The notes: generated by a model not told the origin, from the sequence alone. Counted from the stretch's first letter, positions 9,879-18,916 are shown. The stretch is DNA of 64,000 nt from UMGS172 sp045546915 (GCA_045546915.1 JAZQDU010000021.1:5958-69957); one strand, 5' to 3'. Program-made: numbers and translations.

Positions 9879-10427
9879 ATGAAAAATACTGTAAAAATCA
9901 CCTGCTGTGGTGTGATTTCGGCGCTTGCAGTAGTTGTAATGTTGCTCACAAACGTGCCGATAGCACTTTATACAGTGCCGTGTATTGCGGGTATATTGTT
10001 TATGATTCCCGCTATTGAGTTTGGCACCAAATGGGGCGTGATGTGCTATTTTGTTACGTCGGTACTTTCGGTAATTTTACCCACCGAGCGAGAGGCGCTC
10101 GTTGTGTTTATAGGCTTTTTGGGTTATTATCCGATACTTAAAATGGTTATTGAACGACTTGGCAAACGGTTTTTGGAAAAGATAATAAAATTCGCAGTTT
10201 TTAATCTGTCGATTGTCGGCTCTTATGCTGTAATAATTAAAATTCTCGGCTATAATGTGTTCGAAAATGAGTTCGCCGGTGCAAAAGTAACTGCCATAGC
10301 ATTGCTTTTGTTGGGCAACGCGGTTTTTGTGGTGCTTGATTATGCCATAACACAGTTAATCCGTCTTTATTTTATAAAAATGCGAAAACCTATACGAAGA
10401 ATTTTGGGAATTAAAGGGAAATATTAA
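9879..10427 (+). CDS. Polytopic membrane protein, unknown function
   Basis: A 182-aa protein with about five hydrophobic segments. The ATG at 9879 lies 2 nt after the J-domain stop; longer in-frame starts would run back through that gene and are rejected. The small helical-bundle pattern and conserved-looking loops (IEFGTKWG, PTEREALVVFIGFLGYYP) recall ECF-transporter S components or related small membrane proteins, but no diagnostic motif is seen. It is the third gene of the DUF5685/J-domain group. Confidence 0.6.
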   Translation: MKNTVKITCCGVISALAVVVMLLTNVPIALYTVPCIAGILFMIPAIEFGTKWGVMCYFVTSVLSVILPTEREALVVFIGFLGYYPILKMVIERLGKRFLEKIIKFAVFNLSIVGSYAVIIKILGYNVFENEFAGAKVTAIALLLLGNAVFVVLDYAITQLIRLYFIKMRKPIRRILGIKGKY

Positions 10428-10442
10428 TTTGGGGGTTAAAAA

Positions 10443-11315
10443 ATGAGGTTGGCAGGTTTTTTGTTGGCAATTTGCTTGATGTTTTCGTGCTTTTGTGCCT
10501 GTAATTCGGAGATTGACAACGTGACCGATACCGTAGCGACTCCAAATTCGGTCGAGACTGATGCAACGGAGCAGGGCGATAATAGTACGCCAACAGAAAA
10601 CAATTCTTCTCAAAACGTTTCTGACTCGCAAACATCTAAAGAGCAAACTTCGTCGGACAGTTCAAATGACAAAGGCACTTCGACCGTAACACCGCCCCAA
10701 CGTGACCCCAATAAAGCCGAATGGGAACAGTGGTACATGGTGCTTGCTAATCCCGATAACGAACTGCCTAAGGAATACATAGAAAATGTTGATAAAGCAA
10801 CGATTGACAGTTCGTATTCCACTAACCGAAGTTCCAGCAAATACCTTGACAGCCGCATGGTTGGAGCGTTTGTGTCGATGTGTAAAGCGGCTAAAAAAGA
10901 CGGAATAAAATTATATGCCGTTTCGGCGTACCGCAGTTATTCGTATCAGGAAACACTGTTTAAAAACCGAATTCAAAGGGTCATTAATGACGATGGTTTA
11001 AGTTATGAGGCGGCTGTTAAAAAGGCGGCTACCATCGTAGCCCGTCCGGGAACAAGCGAGCACCATTTAGGGCTTGCGGTTGATATAAACAGCGTTGAAA
11101 CAAGTTTTGAAAAAACAAAAGAATTCCGTTGGCTTAATGAAAATGCCGAAAAATTTGGCTTTGTACTGCGATATCCTAAGGATAAAAAGAGCATTACCAA
11201 GATAATTTACGAGCCGTGGCATTACCGATATGTTGGTGTTGAGCATGCAAAAGAAATGAATAGGTTAGGCCTTTGCCTTGAGGAGTATATTGAATATTTA
11301 AAAGACGCAAATTAA
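10443..11315 (+). CDS. D-alanyl-D-alanine carboxypeptidase, VanY family lipoprotein
   Basis: Peptidase family M15B enzyme that trims terminal D-Ala from peptidoglycan stem peptides outside the membrane. The protein has 290 aa. A lipoprotein signal ends in CFCAC near residue 20. A Ser/Thr/Gln/Asn-rich linker follows to about residue 85, then the catalytic domain. Zinc motifs are visible: SEHHLGLAVDI (SxHxxGxAxD) and EPWHYRYVG (final zinc-binding His), with a YRS motif upstream. A terminator-like hairpin follows. Vancomycin-resistance partners are absent, so a housekeeping cell-wall role is more likely. Confidence 0.9.
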   Translation: MRLAGFLLAICLMFSCFCACNSEIDNVTDTVATPNSVETDATEQGDNSTPTENNSSQNVSDSQTSKEQTSSDSSNDKGTSTVTPPQRDPNKAEWEQWYMVLANPDNELPKEYIENVDKATIDSSYSTNRSSSKYLDSRMVGAFVSMCKAAKKDGIKLYAVSAYRSYSYQETLFKNRIQRVINDDGLSYEAAVKKAATIVARPGTSEHHLGLAVDINSVETSFEKTKEFRWLNENAEKFGFVLRYPKDKKSITKIIYEPWHYRYVGVEHAKEMNRLGLCLEEYIEYLKDAN

Positions 11316-11331
11316 TAGAATCTTGTGTTTT

Positions 11332-11381
11332 AAAAAACCGCCAATAACGCTGACGCGTATTGGCGGTTTTTTAACGCATTA
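11332..11381 (+). repeat. Dispersed hairpin element, copy 1 (terminator-like)
   Basis: Stem AAAAAACCGCCAATA (11332-11346) pairs with TATTGGCGGTTTTTT (11358-11372), with an inner CGC/GCG extension and one bulged A; AACGCATTA follows. The same sequence recurs at 36210-36257 with one T fewer. Alone it would work as a bidirectional intrinsic terminator for the VanY gene, but perfect loop conservation and shared flanks argue for a dispersed repeat that also terminates. Confidence 0.8.
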
Positions 11382-11493
11382 GACTGCAAAAATTTGCTTT
11401 TTAAGGCATTACACTCCTAAGTGCAACACCCTTTCGGTGGGTTTTATATTAAATATATTATAAATAAATAGACTATAAGATAACTGTTTTTTA

Positions 11494-11522
11494 TTGACTT
11501 ATAAGGGGCGTGATGCTATAAT
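11494..11522 (+). promoter_or_regulatory. Sigma-A promoter of the surface glycan operon
   Basis: -35 TTGACT (11494-11499), a 17-bp spacer and -10 TATAAT (11517-11522), preceded by an extended -10 TG (TGCTATAAT). It is the only good promoter upstream of the operon and implies a 5' leader of about 205 nt before the first gene. Confidence 0.8.
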
Positions 11523-11736
11523 CAATTATAAGTATTATGAGTTATTATGGGCAAAAAACACAAATTGGAACGTTTAACCAAAATTCTGCCGAATTTCAGG
11601 GCGTTTTTGACACATAACACATAATATATTCTTAAAAATTTTTGATAAGCCATAAATTTACACGGCTTATTGTTACTTTAAAAAATATTTTTACAAAATG
11701 AAGTAAAATTTTCGGACACATCGTTGGAGGAAAAGT

Positions 11737-13794
11737 ATGGAAAATAATTTTAATTCTAACAATACTCAACAAAAAAAGAAAATAGGTTTTTTTGAACATT
11801 GGCAAAAAATTGCTGTTTTACTGGTATTGTTTGATATGGTTGCGGCGGCGGGAGCATATTTTTTCGCACTGTGGATAAGGTTTGACTGTCTGTTTTCCGC
11901 AATCCCTGATAACTATTTGTATTCATGGTTAAAATTCGTTCCGATTTATGTTGGCGCAAGTGTCGTGGTGTTGTGGTGCTTGAACCTTTACAAGAGCATG
12001 TGGAGGTTTGCTTCTTTTGTTGAACTTGAAAAAATCGCCTTAAGTTCTGTAATCCTCGGCATTTTTCATGCAATATTTATCACTGCGATTTATGAGCGCA
12101 TGCCCATTACATACTACGTTATCGGTGCGGGTGTGCATTTTATGTTGACATTGTTTATCAGATTTGCCTACCGTTTTATTTTGCTGGAACGCAGTAAAAG
12201 AAGCAGAGCGTTGCAAAGGTCAGTAGCAACCCGAGTCATGCTTATCGGCGCCGGTTCGGCAGGTCAGATGATTTTGCGTGACCTTCACGGCGCAGAGCAA
12301 GTCAATGAGCGTGTTTGCTGTATAATCGACGACAACAGCAACAAGTGGGGACGTTTTATTGACGGTGTTCCTATTGTAGGCGGTCGTGACGAGATTTTAT
12401 CAAACGTTGAAGAATATAAAATCGAAAAAATAGTTCTTGCAATACCGAGTGCATCGCCTGAGCAAAGGCGCGATATCCTTGATATTTGTAAGGAAACTAC
12501 TTGCGAACTTAAAAATCTTCCCAGTGCATATCGATTTGCAATGGGTGAAATAACTGCTAAATCGGTTGTTGATATCAACGTTGAGGACCTGCTCGGTCGT
12601 GAAACCGTTAAGGTTGATATGAACGAGATATACGACTCTATTGCCGGAAAGGTAATTCTTGTAACGGGTGGCGGTGGCTCAATCGGTAGTGAACTTTGCC
12701 GACAGATAGCACAGCATAACCCTAAGCAACTTATTGTTTTTGATATTTATGAAAATAATGCTCATGCCATTGGTCTTGAGTTAAAGGATAAAAATCCTGA
12801 CCTTAATCTTGAAGTTTTGATTGGCTCGGTGCGTGACAGCCGACGTCTTAATCAGGTGTTCAGCAAGTATAAACCCGATGTGGTTTATCATGCGGCGGCA
12901 CATAAGCACGTTCCCTTGATGGAGGACAGCCCTTGCGAGTCGATTAAAAATAATGCCATCGGCACATATAAAACTGCATATGCCGCAATGATGCACGGAT
13001 GTAAAAAGTTTGTTTTGATTTCGACCGACAAAGCGGTTAACCCAACAAACATAATGGGTGCATCAAAGAGACTGTGTGAAATGATAATTCAGTCTTTCGA
13101 CCGAAAGATAAGAGAAAATAAAACCGATGATTTGTTGCCTTTGCACCGTCACACCGAGGATGCTGAAGGCAGTATGGCCGAGATTGAGTGCACAGTAGAA
13201 ACTCCCGATACTGATTTTGTTGCGGTTCGTTTTGGCAATGTGTTGGGAAGCAACGGCTCGGTTATTCCGAGGTTTAAAGAGCAGATTGCAAAAGGCGGTC
13301 CCGTAACGGTTACACATCCTGACATAATCCGTTATTTCATGACCATTCCTGAGGCGGCATCGCTTGTTTTACAGGCGGGCACTTATGCCAAAGGCGGAGA
13401 GATTTTTGTTTTGGATATGGGGTCGCCCGTTAAAATTGATACTCTGGCAAGAAACCTTATCAGACTTTCAGGCTTGAAGCCCGATGTTGATATAAAGATT
13501 TCTTACACAGGACTCAGAGCAGGAGAAAAACTGTTTGAGGAAAAACTCATGTCGGAAGAGGGACTTAAAACCACCCCCAACCACCTTATACATATCGGAA
13601 GCCCCATTTCCTTTGATACTGATGATTTTTTACAGCAGTTAGAGGGACTCATGGCAGCGGCTTATGGCGGATGTGAAGACACAATTCGCGATTTGGTTGC
13701 AGAGGTTGTAACTACTTATCATCCTGCCGGTGAGCACGGCTCTGAGGATAAAGGCGAGGTTTACGAACGTCAGTTAGCAAGCACAGCAAAGTAA
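11737..13794 (+). CDS. UDP-sugar 4,6-dehydratase, CapD/PglF/FlaA1-like membrane protein
   Basis: Nucleotide-sugar dehydratase that would convert UDP-GlcNAc to a 4-keto-6-deoxy sugar, the first step to amino-trideoxy sugars of surface glycans. It has 685 aa: four N-terminal membrane segments (about 20-140), a first Rossmann domain (MLIGAGSAGQMILRDL, about 168), then an SDR domain starting VTGGGGSIGSELCRQI near 305. The family active-site block STDKAVNPTNIMGASKR replaces the usual SDR Tyr motif. Oddity: an acidic/His insertion of about 30 residues before FVAVRFGNVLGSNGSV lengthens the protein compared with typical relatives. The RBS is GGAGG. First gene of the operon. Confidence 0.9.
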   Translation: MENNFNSNNTQQKKKIGFFEHWQKIAVLLVLFDMVAAAGAYFFALWIRFDCLFSAIPDNYLYSWLKFVPIYVGASVVVLWCLNLYKSMWRFASFVELEKIALSSVILGIFHAIFITAIYERMPITYYVIGAGVHFMLTLFIRFAYRFILLERSKRSRALQRSVATRVMLIGAGSAGQMILRDLHGAEQVNERVCCIIDDNSNKWGRFIDGVPIVGGRDEILSNVEEYKIEKIVLAIPSASPEQRRDILDICKETTCELKNLPSAYRFAMGEITAKSVVDINVEDLLGRETVKVDMNEIYDSIAGKVILVTGGGGSIGSELCRQIAQHNPKQLIVFDIYENNAHAIGLELKDKNPDLNLEVLIGSVRDSRRLNQVFSKYKPDVVYHAAAHKHVPLMEDSPCESIKNNAIGTYKTAYAAMMHGCKKFVLISTDKAVNPTNIMGASKRLCEMIIQSFDRKIRENKTDDLLPLHRHTEDAEGSMAEIECTVETPDTDFVAVRFGNVLGSNGSVIPRFKEQIAKGGPVTVTHPDIIRYFMTIPEAASLVLQAGTYAKGGEIFVLDMGSPVKIDTLARNLIRLSGLKPDVDIKISYTGLRAGEKLFEEKLMSEEGLKTTPNHLIHIGSPISFDTDDFLQQLEGLMAAAYGGCEDTIRDLVAEVVTTYHPAGEHGSEDKGEVYERQLASTAK

Positions 13795-13833
13795 TATTTT
13801 AAAAATCTTATAATACGAAAAGGACGCGTCAAT

Positions 13834-15051
13834 ATGGCTGAGAACAAACGTACTATTCCGTTCAGTCCTCCAGATATTAGCGAGTTGGAGATTGCCGAAG
13901 TTGTCCAAACCTTGAAATCAGGTTGGATAACAACAGGCCCGAGAACTAAAAAACTTGAAAAAAATATAGCCCAGTGGATAGGGACAGAGAAGTGTGTCTG
14001 CCTCAATTCACAGACTGCTTGTGCCGAAATGGCTTTGCACGTGATGGGTATCGGTGCCGGTGACGAGGTTATCACCTGCGCTTATACCTATACGGCAACG
14101 GCTTCGGTGGTTGCTCACGTAGGTGCAAAACTGGTGTTGGTTGACACTCAAAAGGATAATCTTCAGATGGATTATGACGCGTTGTCAAATGCCATTACTG
14201 AAAAAACAAAGGCGATTATACCGGTTGATTTAGCGGGTATCCCTTGCGATTACGATAAGATTTTTGAAATTGTTGAGAGTAAAAAACATCTTTTCTGTCC
14301 TCAAAATGAAATTCAAGCCGCAATTGGCAGGGTTGCCGTAATGGCAGACACAGCTCATGCTTTCGGTGCTAAATACAAAGGCAAAATGGTAGGAAGTATC
14401 GCTGACTTTTCGAGTTTTAGTTTCCATGCGGTTAAAAACCTTACAACTGCTGAGGGCGGTGCTTTGACCTGGAAAACCATAAACGGCATAAGTAACGAAG
14501 ATATTTATAAAAAGTTGCAGTTGTTAAGCCTTCACGGACAGTCTAAAGATGCGCTTGCTAAAACCAAACTCGGTTCTTGGGAATATGACATTATAGGAAC
14601 CTACTATAAGTGCAATATGACCGATATCGCTGCCGCTATAGGGCTGAAACAGTTTGAGAGATATCCTAATATGTTAAAACGCAGAAGAGAAATTATTGAA
14701 AAATACGATGCAGCGTTAATTCCTCTTGGTGTTAAAACTTTACCGCACTATACCGACGAGAAGGAGTCCTCGGGACACTTATATCTGACCCGAATTCCAA
14801 ACATCACGCCAGCCCAACGTAATGATATCATTACCGAAATGGCAAAACGCGGTGTTGCATGTAATGTTCACTATAAGCCGTTGCCCATGCATACGGCATA
14901 TAAGAATATGGGATTTGATATTAAAGATTATCCCAATGCTTATGCACAGTTTGCAAATGAAATTTCGCTTCCGCTTCATACCTGTCTTTCGGATGAAGAT
15001 ATACAGTATATAATCGAAAATTACAAAGAGGTATTGAAGGAGTATATCTGA
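13834..15051 (+). CDS. DegT/DnrJ/EryC1 aminotransferase (PglE-like)
   Basis: PLP-dependent sugar aminotransferase, 405 aa, expected to aminate the 4-keto sugar made by the preceding dehydratase. The N-terminal PFSPPDISELEIAEVVQTL, the substrate motif LKSGWITTGPRTKKLE and the PLP-lysine block SFHAVKNLTTAEGGA are visible. A family Asp-Thr-Ala-His segment (MADTAHAFGAKYKG) is also present. An insertion of ~20 residues (ESKKHLFCPQNEIQ) precedes that block. The stop abuts the GTG of the next gene. Confidence 0.92.
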   Translation: MAENKRTIPFSPPDISELEIAEVVQTLKSGWITTGPRTKKLEKNIAQWIGTEKCVCLNSQTACAEMALHVMGIGAGDEVITCAYTYTATASVVAHVGAKLVLVDTQKDNLQMDYDALSNAITEKTKAIIPVDLAGIPCDYDKIFEIVESKKHLFCPQNEIQAAIGRVAVMADTAHAFGAKYKGKMVGSIADFSSFSFHAVKNLTTAEGGALTWKTINGISNEDIYKKLQLLSLHGQSKDALAKTKLGSWEYDIIGTYYKCNMTDIAAAIGLKQFERYPNMLKRRREIIEKYDAALIPLGVKTLPHYTDEKESSGHLYLTRIPNITPAQRNDIITEMAKRGVACNVHYKPLPMHTAYKNMGFDIKDYPNAYAQFANEISLPLHTCLSDEDIQYIIENYKEVLKEYI

Positions 15052-15798
15052 GTGAGAATCGTTGAGTGGGAACAACTTCCGTCTGCAATGCAAACAGACC
15101 AAGTCAGAAGGTATTATGATATCCTAAAAAAACGTAGGGTTAGTTTGTTTTTTAAACGGTTGTTTGATATTGTGGTTTCTTTTATAATGCTTGTGGTACT
15201 TTTACCGGTGTTTTTGGTATTAGCAATAGCCATAAAGGTTGATTCTAAAGGGCCGGTATTTTATCGGCAAGAACGAATAACACAGTATGGCAAGAGTTTT
15301 AGAATACATAAATTCCGTACAATGGTGCAGGGTGCTGATAAAGGCTCACAGGTAACGGTCAGCGGGGATAACCGCATAACAAAAGTTGGCAAGTTCATAA
15401 GAAATTGCCGACTTGACGAGATATGCCAACTTATTGACGTTTTTGTTGGTAATATGACCTTTGTAGGCACAAGACCGGAAGTAGTTAAATACACAAATTC
15501 TTACACAGATGAAATGATGGCAACGCTGTTGCTTCCTGCGGGCATTACAAGCCTTGCGAGTATTTATTTTAAAGACGAAGCAACATGGCTAAGCGGTGAA
15601 GAGGATACTGATAAGGTATATGTTGAGAAAATACTTCCCGCTAAAATGTACTATAACCTTAAAGGTGTAGAAAAGTTTAGTTTCTGGGGCGATATAAAAA
15701 TAATGTTCATGACCGTTTTCGCTGTGCTCGGTAAAGAATATAAAGGCGACTATAAAGCACCGACAGAGGTCAACGAACCCGAAGAAGTCATCGCTTAA
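15052..15798 (+). CDS. Undecaprenyl-phosphate sugar phosphotransferase (PglC/WcaJ-like)
   Basis: Initiating phosphoglycosyl transferase that puts the first sugar-phosphate on undecaprenyl phosphate. It has 248 aa. One N-terminal membrane hairpin (FKRLFDIVVSFIMLVVLLPVF, residues about 35-65) is followed by the catalytic core with KVDSKGPVFYRQERI, FRIHKFRTM, the RLDEICQLIDVFVGNM block and GTRPEV. The start is a GTG directly after the upstream TGA, with GAAGGAG 10 nt upstream. With the dehydratase and aminotransferase it predicts a 4-amino-6-deoxyhexosamine at the reducing end (inference). Confidence 0.92.
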   Translation: MRIVEWEQLPSAMQTDQVRRYYDILKKRRVSLFFKRLFDIVVSFIMLVVLLPVFLVLAIAIKVDSKGPVFYRQERITQYGKSFRIHKFRTMVQGADKGSQVTVSGDNRITKVGKFIRNCRLDEICQLIDVFVGNMTFVGTRPEVVKYTNSYTDEMMATLLLPAGITSLASIYFKDEATWLSGEEDTDKVYVEKILPAKMYYNLKGVEKFSFWGDIKIMFMTVFAVLGKEYKGDYKAPTEVNEPEEVIA

Positions 15799-15811
15799 AG
15801 GAGTTTAATGT

Positions 15812-16783
15812 ATGGAAAACGTGACGGTTTCGGTTATAATTCCGCTTTATAATGAGGAACGTTTTATAGAAAATTGCATCCGTTCTTTAGCATCACAGAC
15901 CTATTCTAAAAGTGATATGGAGTGGATTTTGGTTGACGGTAATTCGACTGACAAAACAGTTGAAATAATAAAAGGGTTTATAGATGACTTTCCGATACTG
16001 CTTCTTAATAACCCCAAGAGAAAAACGCCATATGCCCTTAATATGGCTATTAATGAAGCCAAAGGCAAATATATAATACGTCTTGATGCACACGCAAGTT
16101 TTGCATCGGATTATATAGAAAAATGTGTCCATTATCTTGATACTACCGATGCCGATAATGTAGGTGGTGTTGCCGAAACTGAGGCAAAAGGTTTTGTCGG
16201 TGGAGCGATTTCATATATGCTTTCTACCAAGTTTGGGGTCGGAGGTTCTGATTTCAGGGTTGGTGAGGGCAATAAATATGTCGATACGGTACCGTTTGGT
16301 GCGTTCAGAAGAGAAGTGTTTGAGCGAGTTGGACTTTTCAACACAGAGTTACTTCGAAGCGAAGATAATGATATGAACGCTAGAATCCGTGAAAGCGGAG
16401 GAAAAATCTGGCTTGCAGACGATATTAGGTTTAAATATTACTGTCGCGATACAGTCGGCGGAATTTTAAAAATGGGCATGCAAAACGGAAATGCACTGTT
16501 CAGAACGCTAAAGGTTAATCCAAAGGCAATGAGTGTAAGGCATTTTATTCCGTTTATGTTTTTAATGTCGATCATATTAATGCCGATTATATCGGCGTTT
16601 GTGCCCTTTGGTTGGTTTGTTTTTGGGGCAGAGTTGATGCTTTACTCGTTGCTTAATATTTATTTTTCGTTTTTTAACAAAAATCCCCGTTACGGTCTTG
16701 TAACAATATGGCTTTATCCGCTTTTTCATATTTGCTATGGTCTGGGTTCGTTGTTAGGGCTTGTGGGGATAACATTATACTGA
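15812..16783 (+). CDS. Glycosyltransferase family 2, membrane-associated (ExoA/SpsA-like)
   Basis: A 323-aa GT-A glycosyltransferase. It opens VSVIIPLYNEERFIENCI, followed by ILVDGNSTDKT and the metal-binding acidic motif in IIRLDAHASF (DxH variant of DxD, about residue 92). The acceptor-side acidic motif is RSEDNDMNARI. Two or three hydrophobic segments lie at the C-terminus (about 245-320), so it acts at the inner membrane face. Sugar specificity is not predictable. Confidence 0.88.
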   Translation: MENVTVSVIIPLYNEERFIENCIRSLASQTYSKSDMEWILVDGNSTDKTVEIIKGFIDDFPILLLNNPKRKTPYALNMAINEAKGKYIIRLDAHASFASDYIEKCVHYLDTTDADNVGGVAETEAKGFVGGAISYMLSTKFGVGGSDFRVGEGNKYVDTVPFGAFRREVFERVGLFNTELLRSEDNDMNARIRESGGKIWLADDIRFKYYCRDTVGGILKMGMQNGNALFRTLKVNPKAMSVRHFIPFMFLMSIILMPIISAFVPFGWFVFGAELMLYSLLNIYFSFFNKNPRYGLVTIWLYPLFHICYGLGSLLGLVGITLY

Positions 16784-16802
16784 TTGAAAAGGAGAGTGCA
16801 AT

Positions 16803-17219
16803 ATGAAAAAATATAAAATTGGTTATACAACCGGTGTATTTGATATGTTTCATATTGGACATCTTAATATTTTAAGGAGAGCCAAAGAGCAGTGCGACTA
16901 CTTGATAGTAGGTGTCACAACCGATCAACTTTGCTTTTCAAGAAAAAATAAATATCCAATTATAAATCAAGCTGAACGTGCTGAGATAGTTAGTGCAATA
17001 AAGTACGTTGACGAGGTTGTTTACCAAGAAAATATGGACAAGTTCTGTGCTGTAAAGGAATACGGTTGCGATGCGGTATTCGTCGGTAGCGACTGGAAAG
17101 GCACACCCTCGTGGATAGAGTATGAAAAGCAGTTTAATGAACTGGGATGTGACGTTGTGTATCTTGATTACACAGACGGAATATCCTCGACTATTCTAAG
17201 GGAGAAGTGCAATAAATGA
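16803..17219 (+). CDS. Cytidylyltransferase, TagD/glycerol-3-phosphate type
   Basis: A 138-aa nucleotidyltransferase with GYTTGVFDMFHIGHLNIL (HxGH active site) and the C-terminal ISSTILR motif, as in TagD and Pct1-type enzymes. It would make a CDP-activated alcohol such as CDP-glycerol or CDP-choline/ethanolamine. The next gene, overlapping by 4 nt (ATGA), is a LicD-type phosphotransferase, so the pair most likely adds a phosphoalcohol to the glycan (inference from family and context). Confidence 0.88.
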   Translation: MKKYKIGYTTGVFDMFHIGHLNILRRAKEQCDYLIVGVTTDQLCFSRKNKYPIINQAERAEIVSAIKYVDEVVYQENMDKFCAVKEYGCDAVFVGSDWKGTPSWIEYEKQFNELGCDVVYLDYTDGISSTILREKCNK

Positions 17220-18082
17220 GCAATTACCGTTTTGTTAGAAACGATGTTCAGGATGATTATGGTATTCTGAAATTGCAAGATAAAATTCTCGAAATAATGG
17301 TCTATATTGACGGCTTTTGTAAGCAACACGGTATTAAATATTTCCTTATGGGCGGCTCTGCATTAGGTGCCATGCGACATGGGGGGTTTATTCCGTGGGA
17401 TGACGACCTTGATATTTTTATGGATTATGAGAATTACACTAAATTTATTAAATGTTGCGAGACAGAACTTGACACTGAAAAGTATTATTTTCAGAGAGAG
17501 GATTCTGACGAGTTGCCGTATTTTTTCTCTAAAGTAAGAATGAACGGCACTACCTGTTTGTCAGAGGTTAAGTTTAAAAACGAAAATGCTCATCAAGGTA
17601 TTTTTGTTGATATTATGTGCCTTAATAACGCTGCTAAGAGTACACTGGGCAGAAAAATTCAGTTTTATGCCGCAGGCATGCTTAAGGCTAAGGCGTGCTC
17701 TAAAACCACCTACAAGGCAGAGGGTACGCTAAAAAAAATACAGTTTTACATATCTAAATTTGTTGTGGTCGGTCCTGTTAAAAAACTGTTATTACACCTG
17801 GTAAGAAGGTATAACAACAAAAAAAGTGATACGTTGACGCATATTTTTGGCAGAGCCAAGTTTTCTAATTCATTTTATCCGGCAAAGGATTTTGAAACGC
17901 AAAGATATGTTCCGTTCGAACAGGTCCAACTTGCGGTGCCTTGTGAGGTTGAAGAATATCTGACATTAAGATTCGGTAAATCATATATGCAGATGCCGGA
18001 TGAAAAAACAAAGGCACTTTACCAAACCCATGCCGGGATTTGGGATACAGATAAGGATTATACAGAATATCTTAACAAATAA
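17216..18082 (+). CDS. LicD family phosphotransferase
   Basis: A 288-aa member of the LicD/fukutin-type nucleotidyltransferase-fold family, which transfers phosphocholine or related phosphoalcohols from CDP donors to glycans. The core GSALGAMRHGGFIPWDDDLD at about residues 50-70 carries the catalytic acidic residues. It overlaps the cytidylyltransferase gene. Phosphocholine and phosphoglycerol cannot be told apart by eye. No choline kinase or choline importer is seen nearby, which slightly favours a non-choline alcohol. Confidence 0.9.
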   Translation: MSNYRFVRNDVQDDYGILKLQDKILEIMVYIDGFCKQHGIKYFLMGGSALGAMRHGGFIPWDDDLDIFMDYENYTKFIKCCETELDTEKYYFQREDSDELPYFFSKVRMNGTTCLSEVKFKNENAHQGIFVDIMCLNNAAKSTLGRKIQFYAAGMLKAKACSKTTYKAEGTLKKIQFYISKFVVVGPVKKLLLHLVRRYNNKKSDTLTHIFGRAKFSNSFYPAKDFETQRYVPFEQVQLAVPCEVEEYLTLRFGKSYMQMPDEKTKALYQTHAGIWDTDKDYTEYLNK

Positions 18083-18097
18083 AAACGGAGAAATGAA

Positions 18098-18901
18098 ATG
18101 CCGACATTTGAAATATTATGCACAACAATGCATCAGACGGATTTTTCCAAAATAAAAGAAATGAATATTAAATCAAATGTCGTTTTTGCCAATCAATGCG
18201 ACCACACTTCCTACGAAGAAATGGATTTTGACGGTCACACCGCAAAAATGATTTCTACTACGACTCGCGGTGTAGGGAAAAATCGCAATCTGTCGCTAAT
18301 ATATGCATCGGCAGATATTTGTCTTTTTGCCGACGATGATGTTGTCTACGATGATGATGCAGAACAGAAGATACTGTCAGAATTTGAGAAAAACCCTGAC
18401 GCTGATGTGATGATTTTTCATTTTGAGTCAAATCATCCTACAAGAAAGCCGCCAAAATATAATGAAACTAAAAAGTGGGTTTCTGCCAAAAACCCATGGG
18501 GTGCTGTAAGAATTGCCTTTCGTCTTTCGGCTGTCAGAAAAGCAAATGTTTGGTTTACAACCCTTTTTGGCGGAGGGTGCATTTTTCCGTCGGGCGAGGA
18601 TAGCATATGGCTGAAATCGGCGCGAAAAGCAGGTCTTACTTTTTATGTTTCTAAAGAGACAATAGGTAAGGTTTCATATGAAAATTCATCATGGTTTACG
18701 GGATATGACGAAAAGTATTTTTATGGTGTTGGTGCATGCTATCAGGCAATAAATCCAAAGACAGCCGTTTTAAAGCGGGTGCTTCGTGTGTATAGCGAAC
18801 GGTCAAGGGGTTCTTTGTCACCGAAGCAGAAACTTCAGTGGATGAAAAACGGCGCAAAAGGGTATCAAAGAAACATTTCATATGAGGAATTTATAAAATA
18901 A
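18098..18901 (+). CDS. Putative glycosyltransferase (GT-A, family 2-like)
   Basis: A 267-aa protein. The usual GT2 N-terminal signature is weak (PTFEILCTTMHQTDFSKIKE), but the segment STTTRGVGKNRNLSLIYASA followed by LFADDDVVYDDDAE (DDD metal motif at about 80) and a later GEDSIWL acidic motif fit a GT-A fold transferase. It resembles capsule-cluster glycosyltransferases of Streptococcus and Clostridia. Acceptor and donor unknown. Confidence 0.72.
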   Translation: MPTFEILCTTMHQTDFSKIKEMNIKSNVVFANQCDHTSYEEMDFDGHTAKMISTTTRGVGKNRNLSLIYASADICLFADDDVVYDDDAEQKILSEFEKNPDADVMIFHFESNHPTRKPPKYNETKKWVSAKNPWGAVRIAFRLSAVRKANVWFTTLFGGGCIFPSGEDSIWLKSARKAGLTFYVSKETIGKVSYENSSWFTGYDEKYFYGVGACYQAINPKTAVLKRVLRVYSERSRGSLSPKQKLQWMKNGAKGYQRNISYEEFIK

Positions 18902-18916
18902 ATCTGAGAGGTCGAA

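Larger units (their letters stand above)
11316..11736. other. 421-bp intergenic region before the glycan operon
   Basis: In order this holds a repeated hairpin element (11332-11381), about 70 bp resembling the right part of the element at 36.2 kb, a small GGGTGT-type hairpin near 11421-11447 that ends in TTTT, a strong promoter (11494-11522) and a ~205-nt transcribed leader. In the leader, ATAAGCC (11645-11651) can pair with GGCTTAT (11664-11670), but no T-run follows. A 25-codon ATG frame at 11547-11624 has no convincing RBS. No known riboswitch core was recognised. Confidence 0.6.

Noticed and set aside
11547..11624. 25-codon ATG frame in the glycan operon leader (leader peptide)
   Set aside because: No convincing RBS, no run of regulatory codons and no paired terminator/antiterminator could be drawn, so it is mentioned only as part of the leader.
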